DNA of 37,497 bases from Candidatus Micrarchaeota archaeon CG1_02_51_15 (GCA_001871495.1 MNVG01000019.1:1-37497), one strand, 5' to 3'; shown: positions 28,801-35,952, numbered from the stretch's first letter. Numbers and translations: made by a program. Notes: generated by a model from the letters alone, not told the origin.

Positions 28801-31535
28801 CGGCAACTGCTCCCGCTCAACCAACAACGCCGCAAAACCCGGCTCCTGCCCAAGAAGAAGCAAGCCCTGGCCTGATCCGAAGCATCACCAACACCGTTGG
28901 AATAACCCAGCAACCCCGTGCACTTGTTTCGTTCACTAACGACGAACCAACTGCCCGCACGCCTGCAGTCCCGCAAGCAATTGACGCCAACGAAGAACCT
29001 CCCTCGCGGCCGCAAACACCCGAAACAGAAGAACAAGAACCGACTGAAGCAGACCCTGCGATACTCAACTGCCAAAAGTTCTTCTGCGACGCCCAACAAA
29101 CCCGCGCGGCATACGTGGCTTTCTTGAACAATATGCGCTCTTACTTGGAAACAATCACGCGCACGCAACAATCCAACACCGACTTCTGCGACCAAGCTTC
29201 GCTGGGCGAAAACGGCTTGCTCACCAAAACAATCATACTCCAAAAAGTGGCTGCCGACCAATCGCTCGACGAATTCAACACCGCCCTGCGCGCGGCTGCA
29301 CAAACTGCTCAAATAGACCGCAACTACCGCAACTTCTTTGAAGGCATTCCGTCAGGAAGCGTGCGCGGCTGCGGCTGGTACGAAGTCAGCGCAACAATAG
29401 ACGCCTGCAAGCTCGCAGGCTCGCACGCCGAAACCAACTGGAGACGCGAAACCGGAATCCGAGTGCGAGTGCGAAAACTCTTCGACTGCGAACAAACACT
29501 CGCCAACGCACCACTCTTCCTAAGAGGAAACACGCCGCAAGAACTCGGGGTTAACGTGGGCCGCAGGCTAGTTGAGTGGCCGCAGGAACTCGGAAGGCTG
29601 CGCACATTACCCGAACGGTTCGGCAATAACCTCGAATCAATCGACTTGGAAAACAATCCCGCAAGCGTGCTGAACATACTCGACTTAGGCGCAATGTCAA
29701 TAGGAAAATACGGCGGAGACGCGGACGAACGCGACGTCCAAACCGCAATGACTTTGTATCACTACTTGTACGGGCAACAGGAACACTACGCGGCACCCGC
29801 TGGATACTACGAAGACGACAACTTCTGCCGAAGGGAAGGAACCAAACCACTCGCCTACATTTACGGCGCGGGGGCAGGAGTCGCAATAGCATCGTGCACT
29901 GCAGCGGCACTTACCGGAGTAACGACGCAAGTGTGCATCCAATCGGCGCAAGGACTGTTAACCGCCGCCACAACCTGCGTAGGCATGTATGCCGCCGAGT
30001 CCCTTACTGCTCCCGAAGGCGGCGCTACCTGCCATGCAATAAACGACTGCATAACAACAGGCCTGTTCGGCGCGCTTTCAACAATTGTACCCACCGGCGG
30101 ACAAGTTGCATTGGGAAGAGGACTATTGGCAACCGCAGGAGGCAGGATAACCACCCGCGCCGCACAGGAAATGACCCGCACTAGAGCGTTAGCCAGCCTT
30201 GGAGTAATGACGGCAATCGCAGGCGGCACCACTGCAGCCGTAAACTTAATGGCGCCCGGCGCTTCGGAAACCACTTCCGCAACCATCCCTCTTTTCGCGA
30301 CTTCGGTTTACGCTTCAAGACTGGGCGGCGCGGCAACCCAAGCAGGCCAAACCGGAGTTGCGGGAACCACGGCAACCGGAACGCTGACCAACCAAGAACT
30401 GACCGTCTTCCTCACCGAAAACGGAATCCACCCCCAAAGCCGGCTTGCAAGCCAAGTCCGTACATTAATAAGGAGCGGATCAACACCCCAGCAAGCCGTT
30501 CAAGCCGCGCAAACCGAGTTCTTGCCCACCCTAGTAACGCAGGAAGCGGCATACCTGCAGAGATTACAGCAGGCACAACTGGACTCTGTTGCTTCCGCAC
30601 GCGGCTTGTCTGCAGGAGTAATAACTCCGACAAGCGCCCCCGAATTAACTAGTTTGGCTAGGGCGAGGGTGCTTGAAACGCAGTATACTCCGTCATTCCT
30701 GCAACGGACTTTGGGCGCGAACACGGTAACAGAATACGCGACAGCAAGGGCGGCAACCTTGCGCACCGGCCTTCCCTATCCCGCGCAGACAGGCGTGGCA
30801 CGCATTTCATTCTGGCACGGCAACTCCCCCTTAATTACAACCAATTCTTTTGAAGCCGTTGGAAGCAGGACCGGCGTCAACCTGCTAGAAAGCGTTACTT
30901 CAAGACAGGCAGTAATTCCCCAGTCGCTTCAACAACGCCTCGCGCCCGCCGCAATCCCGGCAGAAGGAGCGGCCGCCGCAACACAGGGCGGCCGGCTGTC
31001 CCGCGCACGCAACGCCTTATCCCGCTCGCAGGCAGGCCGCATTGCCTTGCAAGTACTTCCGCTACTATTGTTCTCTGCAGACGTGAGGCCCGCGCGAATT
31101 GAATTAAACCCCGCACTTCCTTCGCACTTCATGGCTTACCACTTAGACGGCCGCGCAAACGACTACACTCCCACCGCATTAGAACTGTGCGTGAAAGACG
31201 CCCAAGGAAGGTGCCTTGCAAGCGAATCATTCAAATTGGCAGACGCCTGCAACTCCGACTACGCAGCCTGCCTGTACCAAACGTCGGTAACTTCAACGGC
31301 TTCCAGCGCCGGAAGGGGATATAACCTAATAATTGCAGTAAACAACCCGTCGCTTAATACCGACGAGTTCTTCAAGTCCGTGTTCGCGCCCGACTCGCCT
31401 CCGCTCGCCGACGCGCGCCTCAAAGGAGGCGTTCTTTCTGCAGCGGAGATTACGCGCCTGCAAAACCAGCGCACCGACACGGGCTCCGGAAGGGGAATAG
31501 ACGGTACCATCCGAAGCCAAAGGAGTGAAGACTGA
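22887..31535 (+). CDS. Giant cell-surface protein 3 (anchored, multi-Ig/carboxypeptidase-regulatory repeats, hydrophobic C-terminal module)
   Basis: A 2882-aa protein with a GTG start; no other start precedes the membrane helix. The leader carries the motif twice, DEKGIPL (Gly25) and EERGIPALPF (Gly39), then a transmembrane helix at about 44-66. Five or six carboxypeptidase-regulatory-like repeats reach about residue 590, followed by domains shared with paralogs 1 and 2 (EAFVLLGQQQAITEND; a Big-like segment near 940-1030). Residues about 1281-1600 contain recurring strands of the type hhhxLPP/IPP (AYIILPPNTP, VIVQIPPNTP, MLLQLPTDAR, TTIILPPGYD). A Tyr/Ser-rich linker lies near 1340-1390. A segment NCQKFFCDAQQTRAAYVAFL near 2060 resembles one in giant 2. 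Residues about 2325-2480 are Ala/Gly-rich and hydrophobic. The end is soluble. The gene is followed after 1 bp by a toxin-antitoxin module. Confidence 0.85.
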   Translation: MGFDEFAAGFQEKWESFLESCDEKGIPLRGFCEGLEERGIPALPFFAAIVFILVLGALWFSVVGPVLMPTLTSTSLNVRVLNEAGEPISGAVVALRASGTQIDSQTADDNGRVSFASVPAGPVVIEASAGADYESKTDSFAVEAGKPKSTSLRLIKQVRLRVSLRIQVDGPAAANVSLWTENKQEFVETKFGSIVAFDVDANNNYVVLVQAPGYRDEEKLIQVGLANTMPMVIRLWKLGESASSNLHVIVRDSAEMEGKVIENASVEVRLNGTDAVLATLSTDGDGATEVVDVPTGSAFSVFAKADGFLSKTVGSLVAETGSNYVTVRLAKKTADNSKSVSISVVDSSGTFVESPSIALYCGVPFVKKDDATPFSGVTSFDVGEGESCVVTAFKDGFLAASRGVANQGEYTIALQNPTSLNSGKLSVAAVDSMGSPVPAAMVSLFYASGYPTGIPEQRSGLDGKTVFNRVANGKYEVRASYGNKFGYVNTDVTAGSEGSVQVTLLPLKATLNFEAVDYYSNAAIANALVSLTDSTSNSVNCTTDYAGRCALQAAEGKVSYVVSTGNYGSYSAETTVTGGASSNESVRLVSASVAASVKLVFLGVFDSNGKKVSALSPASVYSAKYLIRAPQAAFESAEAFVLLGQQQAITENDVAEIIDYYAPDASLVEGGADFSSAAYEEEEALASETPVPTPLSVEVLTDSKEIASSATGGVPVLPSTVGTSQSLNNEGYKWARFRFGYFNGSKELRVVFRTKAVASASVLLSHRSAFKTASGILRDPEDTIAGVSKPELLARTVQSGLFEVNFQGDCADGLCVQAFLEGVNGKSGELLEAIVPEELSLNVKLLSSTGTVALALSTEGNALQLIEARFGTTRVASRPSQEGVQELSLDRLASGSEAVFKVKAKTFAQDAILQLEATSGDGAIEKTFSVRVVNPRNNLKVVARPLALKALESNKVTFIVNDAFDQPVSGARIVLGSEDDELGLQLEATASENTEGTYFIDGVEPAKVGEAEYGITVEGFKTVRGTIPIVTQRIFSIEPNSLSVSASLEDNEPAELTLTNLLDNDARVSIQVMPDSTPQYTELVVDEPAFTLTAKQEKIVNLRALVSNAVLTVALKQNTLSERVNGRVHVIARLGETTQEADLRFSASTSITQQALAELVEFSDEELEFSINPPRESRKTSSVNITNNARHPVLINQQSSERNVRITPLSAQLAPGETKEFTVTASLPRESTSDRCIVNDVSQSVDLEFRIAMQSVSFTKVVKADVEIAASSRCYLSDGLSFTLPVPVIFKFPTGTVIRGQPADDGSIPVLLPSSDKIVFYEGTSLYGGNAALRSQNPSALDTYPYGNSPYYSSAATSSYYRDPSLYSPTASFEQSTAVNQQQAVVPAGVQFVMSSRFASSVTPQTPLAGSSSNVIIRFPTVVFLQLPSDAEQTQDAAGTRVNLRNAYIILPPNTPILQAPGMGVIVQIPPNTPVAFGRTGSELGSMELNYDEEMLLQLPTDARAYQAGGGIHADFTSCTRLTIRSVRGRTSNTLPAARSVDVQGATLEGTGRTAVIRIPPSSVSNIRLGTCLDSTNPDDQMFSMRTDRPTTIILPPGYDGPTRRFRVDFDSCQPIDVRGGMRTEISSVRRIVFPESSRGQAIEQPDGSSVWQATIPAGEEWAILPCDASGTVTVSTTGEYLSGTPTALAFNLDDSTNGRSQDKDFCLVNSGTSPLYPAQGEHYAETISAALDQETFSQLIQRENIYFSNQLVGTPANLALETGSRCNRLKIRASLSGMSSDWVDGNGCVTREGTITGSITFSATDRRNWQGSFTLPVTIRIARSQNGCFYDRIFDTENALHGAFVNYDNEYPNERTGENMKFSFKSPGHYRYISVVNNLLQPATITAEGDAPMECEMPSELEQGQAALVRCTATVEGEGDYAIIFTPEDSDEPIEKIVRVIVYPTPATAEARALYSQSPVGELAPNPSTATATAPAQPTTPQNPAPAQEEASPGLIRSITNTVGITQQPRALVSFTNDEPTARTPAVPQAIDANEEPPSRPQTPETEEQEPTEADPAILNCQKFFCDAQQTRAAYVAFLNNMRSYLETITRTQQSNTDFCDQASLGENGLLTKTIILQKVAADQSLDEFNTALRAAAQTAQIDRNYRNFFEGIPSGSVRGCGWYEVSATIDACKLAGSHAETNWRRETGIRVRVRKLFDCEQTLANAPLFLRGNTPQELGVNVGRRLVEWPQELGRLRTLPERFGNNLESIDLENNPASVLNILDLGAMSIGKYGGDADERDVQTAMTLYHYLYGQQEHYAAPAGYYEDDNFCRREGTKPLAYIYGAGAGVAIASCTAAALTGVTTQVCIQSAQGLLTAATTCVGMYAAESLTAPEGGATCHAINDCITTGLFGALSTIVPTGGQVALGRGLLATAGGRITTRAAQEMTRTRALASLGVMTAIAGGTTAAVNLMAPGASETTSATIPLFATSVYASRLGGAATQAGQTGVAGTTATGTLTNQELTVFLTENGIHPQSRLASQVRTLIRSGSTPQQAVQAAQTEFLPTLVTQEAAYLQRLQQAQLDSVASARGLSAGVITPTSAPELTSLARARVLETQYTPSFLQRTLGANTVTEYATARAATLRTGLPYPAQTGVARISFWHGNSPLITTNSFEAVGSRTGVNLLESVTSRQAVIPQSLQQRLAPAAIPAEGAAAATQGGRLSRARNALSRSQAGRIALQVLPLLLFSADVRPARIELNPALPSHFMAYHLDGRANDYTPTALELCVKDAQGRCLASESFKLADACNSDYAACLYQTSVTSTASSAGRGYNLIIAVNNPSLNTDEFFKSVFAPDSPPLADARLKGGVLSAAEITRLQNQRTDTGSGRGIDGTIRSQRSED

Positions 31536-31536
31536 A

Positions 31537-31836
31537 ATGGCCGTTAAACAAGGAAAAGAACTTCGCGCGCTCGCAGCCAAAATAGTTCCAATACTACAGG
31601 CAGTCGGAGTCCGCCGCGCGGGCTTGTTCGGAAGCTATGCGCGCGGCGACGCGCGGACAGACAGTGACGTCGACGTGCTCATACTGCCCCCAAAGGGCTT
31701 TGACTTGCTTGACCTCGGCGGGCTGGTAATACAGTTAAGAAGCGTTTTGAAAAAAGAAGTCGACGTAGTAACTTACGGAAGCCTGGATTCCCGAATTAAG
31801 GAAAGAGTGCTTTCGCAGGAAGTGAGAATAATATGA
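31537..31836 (+). CDS. mntA: MNT-type nucleotidyltransferase antitoxin (module 1)
   Basis: A 99-aa minimal nucleotidyltransferase. The catalytic motif GSYARGDARTDSDVDVLI gives the G-S and D-x-D residues of the family. Start at ATG 31537, one base after the giant gene 3 stop; a GTG at 31525 inside that gene is less likely because the paralogous module 3 protein aligns from near the ATG. MNT antitoxins of this class inactivate their HEPN partner by transferring AMP residues to a tyrosine. The HEPN gene overlaps by 4 nt (ATGA). The protein is highly similar to the antitoxin at 36353-36637, so the two modules are paralogous. With no room for a separate promoter directly upstream, transcription may come from within or before giant gene 3. 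Confidence 0.9.
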   Translation: MAVKQGKELRALAAKIVPILQAVGVRRAGLFGSYARGDARTDSDVDVLILPPKGFDLLDLGGLVIQLRSVLKKEVDVVTYGSLDSRIKERVLSQEVRII

Positions 31837-32189
31837 CTCAAGAAAAGCAAGCCTTAAACAGGTTGTATCACGTGCGCGAAAGCATACGGTTAATCGAAGA
31901 ATACCTGGCCGGCGTTTCGAAAACAGATTTTATGGAAGACTCCAAGCTACAGGACGCAATAACGAGGAGGCTAGAAATAGTCGGCGAAGCAGTAAACAAC
32001 CTGCCCTCCGAAATCACGGCCAAACATCCTGAAACCAACTGGAAGAAAATAGTAGGCATGCGCATCGTCTTCGCACACGCTTATCTCCAAGTAGACCTGA
32101 AACTAATATGGAAAACCTGCGAAAACAAGCTTCCATTGCTAAAACAACAAGTTGAAAAAATAATCGCCGAAGAAGAAAAAAAGAGATAA
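31833..32189 (+). CDS. hepT: HEPN-domain ribonuclease toxin (HepT/DUF86, module 1)
   Basis: A 118-aa all-helical HEPN protein. The active-site motif RIVFAHAY (R-x4-H-x-Y) includes the tyrosine that is AMPylated by MNT partners in characterised HepT/MntA pairs, and the upstream segment LEIVGEAVNNLP is typical of DUF86. HEPN toxins of this class are RNases that slow growth; tRNA is the known target in some systems. It overlaps its antitoxin by ATGA, which couples translation. The next gene starts 5 bp downstream. The sequence is clearly related to the HEPN at 36634-36987. Confidence 0.9.
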   Translation: MTQEKQALNRLYHVRESIRLIEEYLAGVSKTDFMEDSKLQDAITRRLEIVGEAVNNLPSEITAKHPETNWKKIVGMRIVFAHAYLQVDLKLIWKTCENKLPLLKQQVEKIIAEEEKKR

Positions 32190-32194
32190 TAAAA

Positions 32195-32851
32195 ATGGCC
32201 GCTGAAAAAAAGCTTGAAACCCAAGAAGACAGGACTGCCAAGCGCGGGAAACGCACGTTATTAGCGCTACTGCTAGTAACCGCGTTGTTTATTGCTGGAC
32301 TGGCGTTTCACGTTCAACAGCAGGAAGCGCCTGAAGGCATTTACGCACAGACAAGCCCCGCAAAAGCGCAACTCATTGCGTCTTCAGTTGCCGAAAACCT
32401 GTTCTTCACTTATTACGACGAAGAATACGACTTTGAATTAAGATACCCATCAGGCTATAAGGCGGAAGAAAACCCCGATTTTGGCGTGCGCCTGCGCTTC
32501 ACTGCAGCCAACCCTTACCCTACTTATGACAAAATGCTCTCTGGAACCGCATTAAGCATTGCAGTCAACACTGCTCTTGCACCAACACAACTTGCCGAAA
32601 ACGCTTTCCAAGGCACACTAAACCAAGTCAAGACAACCGCAAGTGATGGAAAGATTTTCGTCACCGCCGAGACAACAGGCTTGATTAACGAAAACGAAAA
32701 AATCTTTTTACGCGCAACATTCTATTCCTGCAAAAAACGCGACGGCACTCCCTATACTGCAACTGCAATCGCTGCAATACCAGAATCCCTGCTCGCGGAA
32801 GAAAACGTCTTGAAACTAGCAATAGGCTCGTTAAACTGCACGGGTGGCTAA
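32195..32851 (+). CDS. Membrane-anchored extracytoplasmic protein, unknown function
   Basis: A 218-aa protein. A charged Lys/Arg-rich N-terminus is followed by a transmembrane helix at about residues 20-38 (RTLLALLLVTALFIAGLAF) and a soluble outer domain of about 175 residues. The domain begins YYDEEYDFELRYPSGYKAEE, a pattern seen in PsbP-like or other small lipoprotein-like beta domains, and ends with two cysteines (FYSCKK and SLNCTG) that could form a disulfide. No lipobox is present. It lies 5 bp after the HEPN gene and 2 bp before the 626-aa gene, so these are likely cotranscribed. The function is not recognised. Confidence 0.7.
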   Translation: MAAEKKLETQEDRTAKRGKRTLLALLLVTALFIAGLAFHVQQQEAPEGIYAQTSPAKAQLIASSVAENLFFTYYDEEYDFELRYPSGYKAEENPDFGVRLRFTAANPYPTYDKMLSGTALSIAVNTALAPTQLAENAFQGTLNQVKTTASDGKIFVTAETTGLINENEKIFLRATFYSCKKRDGTPYTATAIAAIPESLLAEENVLKLAIGSLNCTGG

Positions 32852-32853
32852 AC

Positions 32854-34734
32854 ATGGCTTACAAAGAAACACTTAACGAAAGAGGAGGAATAACGAAAAA
32901 ACGATACGACCCGCTCCACAAGCTGACTGAAGGAAAAAGATTACGCGGAGGCACCGAATCGAAAAGAAAACAAATAGAAGTCGATTTAGTAACTCTCACT
33001 ACCACAAAAAATAATGAAAAACTACACAAGTTACTAACCCACTTGCTCAGCCAACACCGCCTATTAAACAAAGAAAAAGCGGAAACAATCTCCAGAAACC
33101 TCGTTGCAGACCGCCGAATGCTGGGAGAAGTACTTCAAGGAGGACACTTGCGCGAGGCAATAATCGGCCAAACCAGTGCATTCGAAGGAAAAAACAACTC
33201 CACCGAAGCAATAATGCGGCTAAAAGCACCCCGATTAGCTGACGCATTCATGCAACGCATACACGAACGCGGATACCTCCAAGGACTTCTAACCGCGCAC
33301 GCCGAAGCCAAACTACCCCCACGCGAACGTCATTTAGAAGTAAGACAAGAACAACCCGCGCCTTTAGAAGAACCTGCAGCCCCCGACTCGGAAGCAACTC
33401 AGGAAATGGGGCCGGATTACGCCGAAGATTTAAGGAAAGTGGAAGAAGCTTATCAACTCGGCCTTGAACACGGAAAGACGGAAGCCAAAAAAGCCGCCGA
33501 TGCCACGCAACAAGATAGGCTCAAACGATTATTGAAGACAATGGCCGGCGCAGGAGACGCGCGGCCTGAAGACCGCCTCGCGCCAAGGTCTCGGCCCGGA
33601 GCTCGAACGCCAGGAGGCGGCAGGTCGGCTCCGCGTGCTCCGTCTGGTTCCAGGCCTGAACGCGATTCGGAAGCAACCGCAGAGTATACCCGAGACGAAC
33701 TTAATGAAGCGCTTAATCAATCCGGACCTGAAGAGAAAGTTCGCGACGCACAGCCCGGCAGGCCGTCGGCTTGGCAACGTGCGAAACAAGGCATAACGAG
33801 TTGGAATCAACGGCGCAGGGAAGGAAGGCAAGCAAGGCGTGAAGCTAAAAGGCAAGCGCAGGAAGCGTCAGAGCGTGAGTTGGCAGAAGCAGCAGGCGAC
33901 GTTGAAGAACCAGATGAAGACACGCGGGACACCCTCCCTATTCCCACCAGAGGACAGCGTGCGAAAGCGTGGGCACGCGAGAAAGGAAGCAAGTTACGCG
34001 ATTACGTGCGCGAAAAACAAGAACAACGCCACGCGAGAAAAACAGAAACGAAGGCGGAAGAGAACGCGCAACTGGAGCTGTTCGCGCCCGAAGACACTGC
34101 ACAGCCAAGCAGGCCGTGGTGGCCGCGCACGAAAGAGTGGAGTAAAAAACGCGGCCAACGCGCTTGGGCTTGGACTAAAGTAAGGGCGGGAACTACTGCG
34201 GAGAAAGCACGGACGCTGAAACAACGCGCCGCAGACGCGTATCAAGAACGACGGGACGCCAAATCCCAACAAGAAGGACGAGTGCAGGCCAACCCGAAGC
34301 TGTTGGGCAACATCCTGATTAACGAACACGAAAGCCAAGCGCAAGCTAGGGACGAGAGCACGCTTAAGCTCGCAACCGGCCGCAAGAAGTTCGTGAAAGA
34401 ACACGGCGGATTTTTTTATAACTTGAACCACGTAAGAAAGTGGGCGTTGCCGAAGCCGAACGAAACCAAAGAAGAGAAGAACAAAAGGAACGCCGATTTC
34501 CACGCTTTCCTTAAAGACAAGTGGGCGTTGAAGACCAAGGCGGGAAAACTAATTGCAAACGGGTTGCCAATATTCGGGGTTCCTCCTGTTGCCGCACACG
34601 CAGCAGGCCTGCACGCCGAATACCAATGGGAGTCAATGAAGCACTTCTACGGCTGGTTCGGAAAACAAGGCGGCAAACTCAAGCAAAAAGTCCAAGACGC
34701 GCGCGCAAAACGCAGGCAACCCCCACAAGCGTAA
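32854..34734 (+). CDS. Large charged protein with conserved C-terminal domain, unknown function
   Basis: A 626-aa cytosolic protein without a signal peptide. Residues 1 to about 150 look folded and helical (KLLTHLLSQHRLLNKEKAET). Residues about 165-460 are a very charged, Arg/Glu/Ala/Gln-rich low-complexity region with several WxR/WAK elements (SAWQRAKQG, AKAWAREKG, PRTKEWSKK, RAWAWTKVR), suggestive of nucleic-acid or membrane-surface binding. Residues about 505-626 form a domain (FVKEHGGFFYNLNHVRKWAL, later GKLIANGLPIFGVPPVAAHA and MKHFYGWFGKQGGKLKQKV) that recurs in the broken gene directly downstream. It starts 2 bp after the previous stop. No family is recognised; a structural or DNA-associated role would be guesswork. 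Confidence 0.7.
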   Translation: MAYKETLNERGGITKKRYDPLHKLTEGKRLRGGTESKRKQIEVDLVTLTTTKNNEKLHKLLTHLLSQHRLLNKEKAETISRNLVADRRMLGEVLQGGHLREAIIGQTSAFEGKNNSTEAIMRLKAPRLADAFMQRIHERGYLQGLLTAHAEAKLPPRERHLEVRQEQPAPLEEPAAPDSEATQEMGPDYAEDLRKVEEAYQLGLEHGKTEAKKAADATQQDRLKRLLKTMAGAGDARPEDRLAPRSRPGARTPGGGRSAPRAPSGSRPERDSEATAEYTRDELNEALNQSGPEEKVRDAQPGRPSAWQRAKQGITSWNQRRREGRQARREAKRQAQEASERELAEAAGDVEEPDEDTRDTLPIPTRGQRAKAWAREKGSKLRDYVREKQEQRHARKTETKAEENAQLELFAPEDTAQPSRPWWPRTKEWSKKRGQRAWAWTKVRAGTTAEKARTLKQRAADAYQERRDAKSQQEGRVQANPKLLGNILINEHESQAQARDESTLKLATGRKKFVKEHGGFFYNLNHVRKWALPKPNETKEEKNKRNADFHAFLKDKWALKTKAGKLIANGLPIFGVPPVAAHAAGLHAEYQWESMKHFYGWFGKQGGKLKQKVQDARAKRRQPPQA

Positions 34735-34743
34735 AAAAACCAA

Positions 34744-35142
34744 ATGTATTCTTCCACCCATCCTGAAGAACGAAGGCGACCTTTGCGAGAGTTGCGCGCC
34801 GAACACTTCCGCAGAAATAACGCCAAGCGGCTTTTTGAACAACGCACGCCGTTAAGCGTAGAAAAGCGGCTTGAAAGAAAGCCTTTGCCGTCTTTTGGAG
34901 CAAGTGAGACAAAGCAACGCACGCGGCGCATTAAGGAAATCGCGGCAAAATACTACGGTATAAAGTCAAAGCCCGGCAAGTTTGTTGCAAAAGCATTGCC
35001 TGTTTCTGGAGTTCCGTAGTGGACCGCGTGGTTTACAGGCAAGCACACTGAAATACAATTGCAGCAAATAAAGCGATTTTACGGCTGGATGGGAGTGCAC
35101 GGCAAAACGCTTGCGAAGAAAGTAAGGCAAGCGCGTTCTTGA
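34744..35142 (+). pseudogene. Paralog of the C-terminal domain of the 626-aa protein, interrupted by an in-frame TAG
   Basis: From ATG 34744 the frame reads 91 codons to a TAG at 35017-35019, then stays open for 40 more codons to TGA at 35140-35142. The two halves align without gaps to the end of the upstream 626-aa protein: GKFVAKALPVSGVP before the stop matches GKLIANGLPIFGVP, and after it the spaced G, H, E, Q residues and FYGW match in register. The stop replaces the proline of the neighbour, so the missing half has been kept intact. TAG is an ordinary terminator elsewhere in the window (35540 and 37027), so a recent nonsense mutation is likelier than pyrrolysine insertion or readthrough. 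The first 91 residues, rich in Arg, might still be made alone. Confidence 0.65.
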
Positions 35143-35221
35143 AACGCGTTGTTGACCACGCCGGCTAAAACGGATTACAAACCAGACTGAAAGTCAGGGT
35201 TAAATACTGTTTCCGCCTTTT

Positions 35222-35542
35222 ATGGCTATGGCGTCTAAGGCGGACTTGAGTATTGCCCGAAAGTTCAAGTCGGAACTGGCTAAGCGTATTCCGTTGACTA
35301 AAATGATTTTGTTCGGCAGCCGCGCGCATGGAAAAAGCGGAAAAGAAAGCGATTTCGACTTTATTATAGTCAGCCCGAAATTCAAGAAAATGGAGTGGTG
35401 CGACCGGTCAATAAGACTCTACGACTGCTGGAAACCCCTTATTCCAATAGACATGCTTTGTTATGATCCTGACGAGTTTGAGAAGTACAAAAAAAGCCTT
35501 TCAACAGTAAAGCAAGCTGTTGAACAAGGCATTGTGGTGTAG
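35222..35542 (+). CDS. Nucleotidyltransferase-domain antitoxin (module 2)
   Basis: A 106-aa protein with the pol-beta-like nucleotidyltransferase motif GSRAHGKSGKESDFDFIIV (G-S and D-F-D). It belongs to a different branch from modules 1 and 3: the loop after GS is AHGKSGKES and a CDRSIRLYDCW segment follows. A TATA-like TTAAATA at 35200-35206 lies 19 bp before the first ATG and 25 bp before a second in-frame ATG at 35228, so the second ATG is a plausible leaderless start. The HEPN gene follows after 5 bp. Its presumed job is to hold that HEPN protein inactive by nucleotide transfer, by analogy with MNT-HEPN pairs. Confidence 0.85.
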   Translation: MAMASKADLSIARKFKSELAKRIPLTKMILFGSRAHGKSGKESDFDFIIVSPKFKKMEWCDRSIRLYDCWKPLIPIDMLCYDPDEFEKYKKSLSTVKQAVEQGIVV

Positions 35543-35547
35543 CAAGA

Positions 35548-35946
35548 TTGGAAAAACCAGACGCCGGACAAGCAAGCGACTGGCTAAGGCAAGCCGAAGC
35601 CGACTTTATTGCAGCCGGCCACAGCGCGTTACTAGGAGACTTTCACGTCGCCGTTTTTTCCTATCAACAAGCGGCGGAAAAAGCATTGAAAGCAGTTTTG
35701 TTAGCACAAGGCAAAAACATTAAGAAAACGCACGACCTCAACGCAATAGGAAGGCAAACAGGCTTGCCTAAATCAATGCAGGACGGAGCTCGCTGGCTTT
35801 CAAACGCCTACATTCAATCGCGTTACGGCATGGTTGAAGACAAAATTCCTGCCGAAGCATTCACCGCAAAACACTCTGCCAAAGCCGCTTTTGCCGCAGA
35901 AGAACTAATTACCTGGTGCCGAAAGAACATTGCCAAAAAAAAATGA
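35548..35946 (+). CDS. HEPN-domain protein (module 2)
   Basis: A 132-aa protein with a TTG start 5 bp after the nucleotidyltransferase stop. It shows the second common HEPN form: AEADFIAAGHSALLGDFHVA, then FSYQQAAEKALKAVLLAQG, a HDL at about residue 66, and SRYGMVEDKIP near residue 90. It lacks the R-x4-6-H motif of modules 1 and 3, so RNase activity is uncertain; such proteins may act by binding nucleotides or as part of a nucleotidyltransferase complex. The 3' end has a run of nine A bases just before the TGA. The DUF424 gene starts 7 bp later, so the three genes may share a transcript. Confidence 0.85.
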   Translation: MEKPDAGQASDWLRQAEADFIAAGHSALLGDFHVAVFSYQQAAEKALKAVLLAQGKNIKKTHDLNAIGRQTGLPKSMQDGARWLSNAYIQSRYGMVEDKIPAEAFTAKHSAKAAFAAEELITWCRKNIAKKK

Positions 35947-35952
35947 CGAGGG

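Noticed and set aside
35935-35943. A9 run before the stop of the module 2 HEPN gene as a phase-variation tract
   Set aside because: Slippage would only change or extend the last few residues, so a switch function is unlikely.
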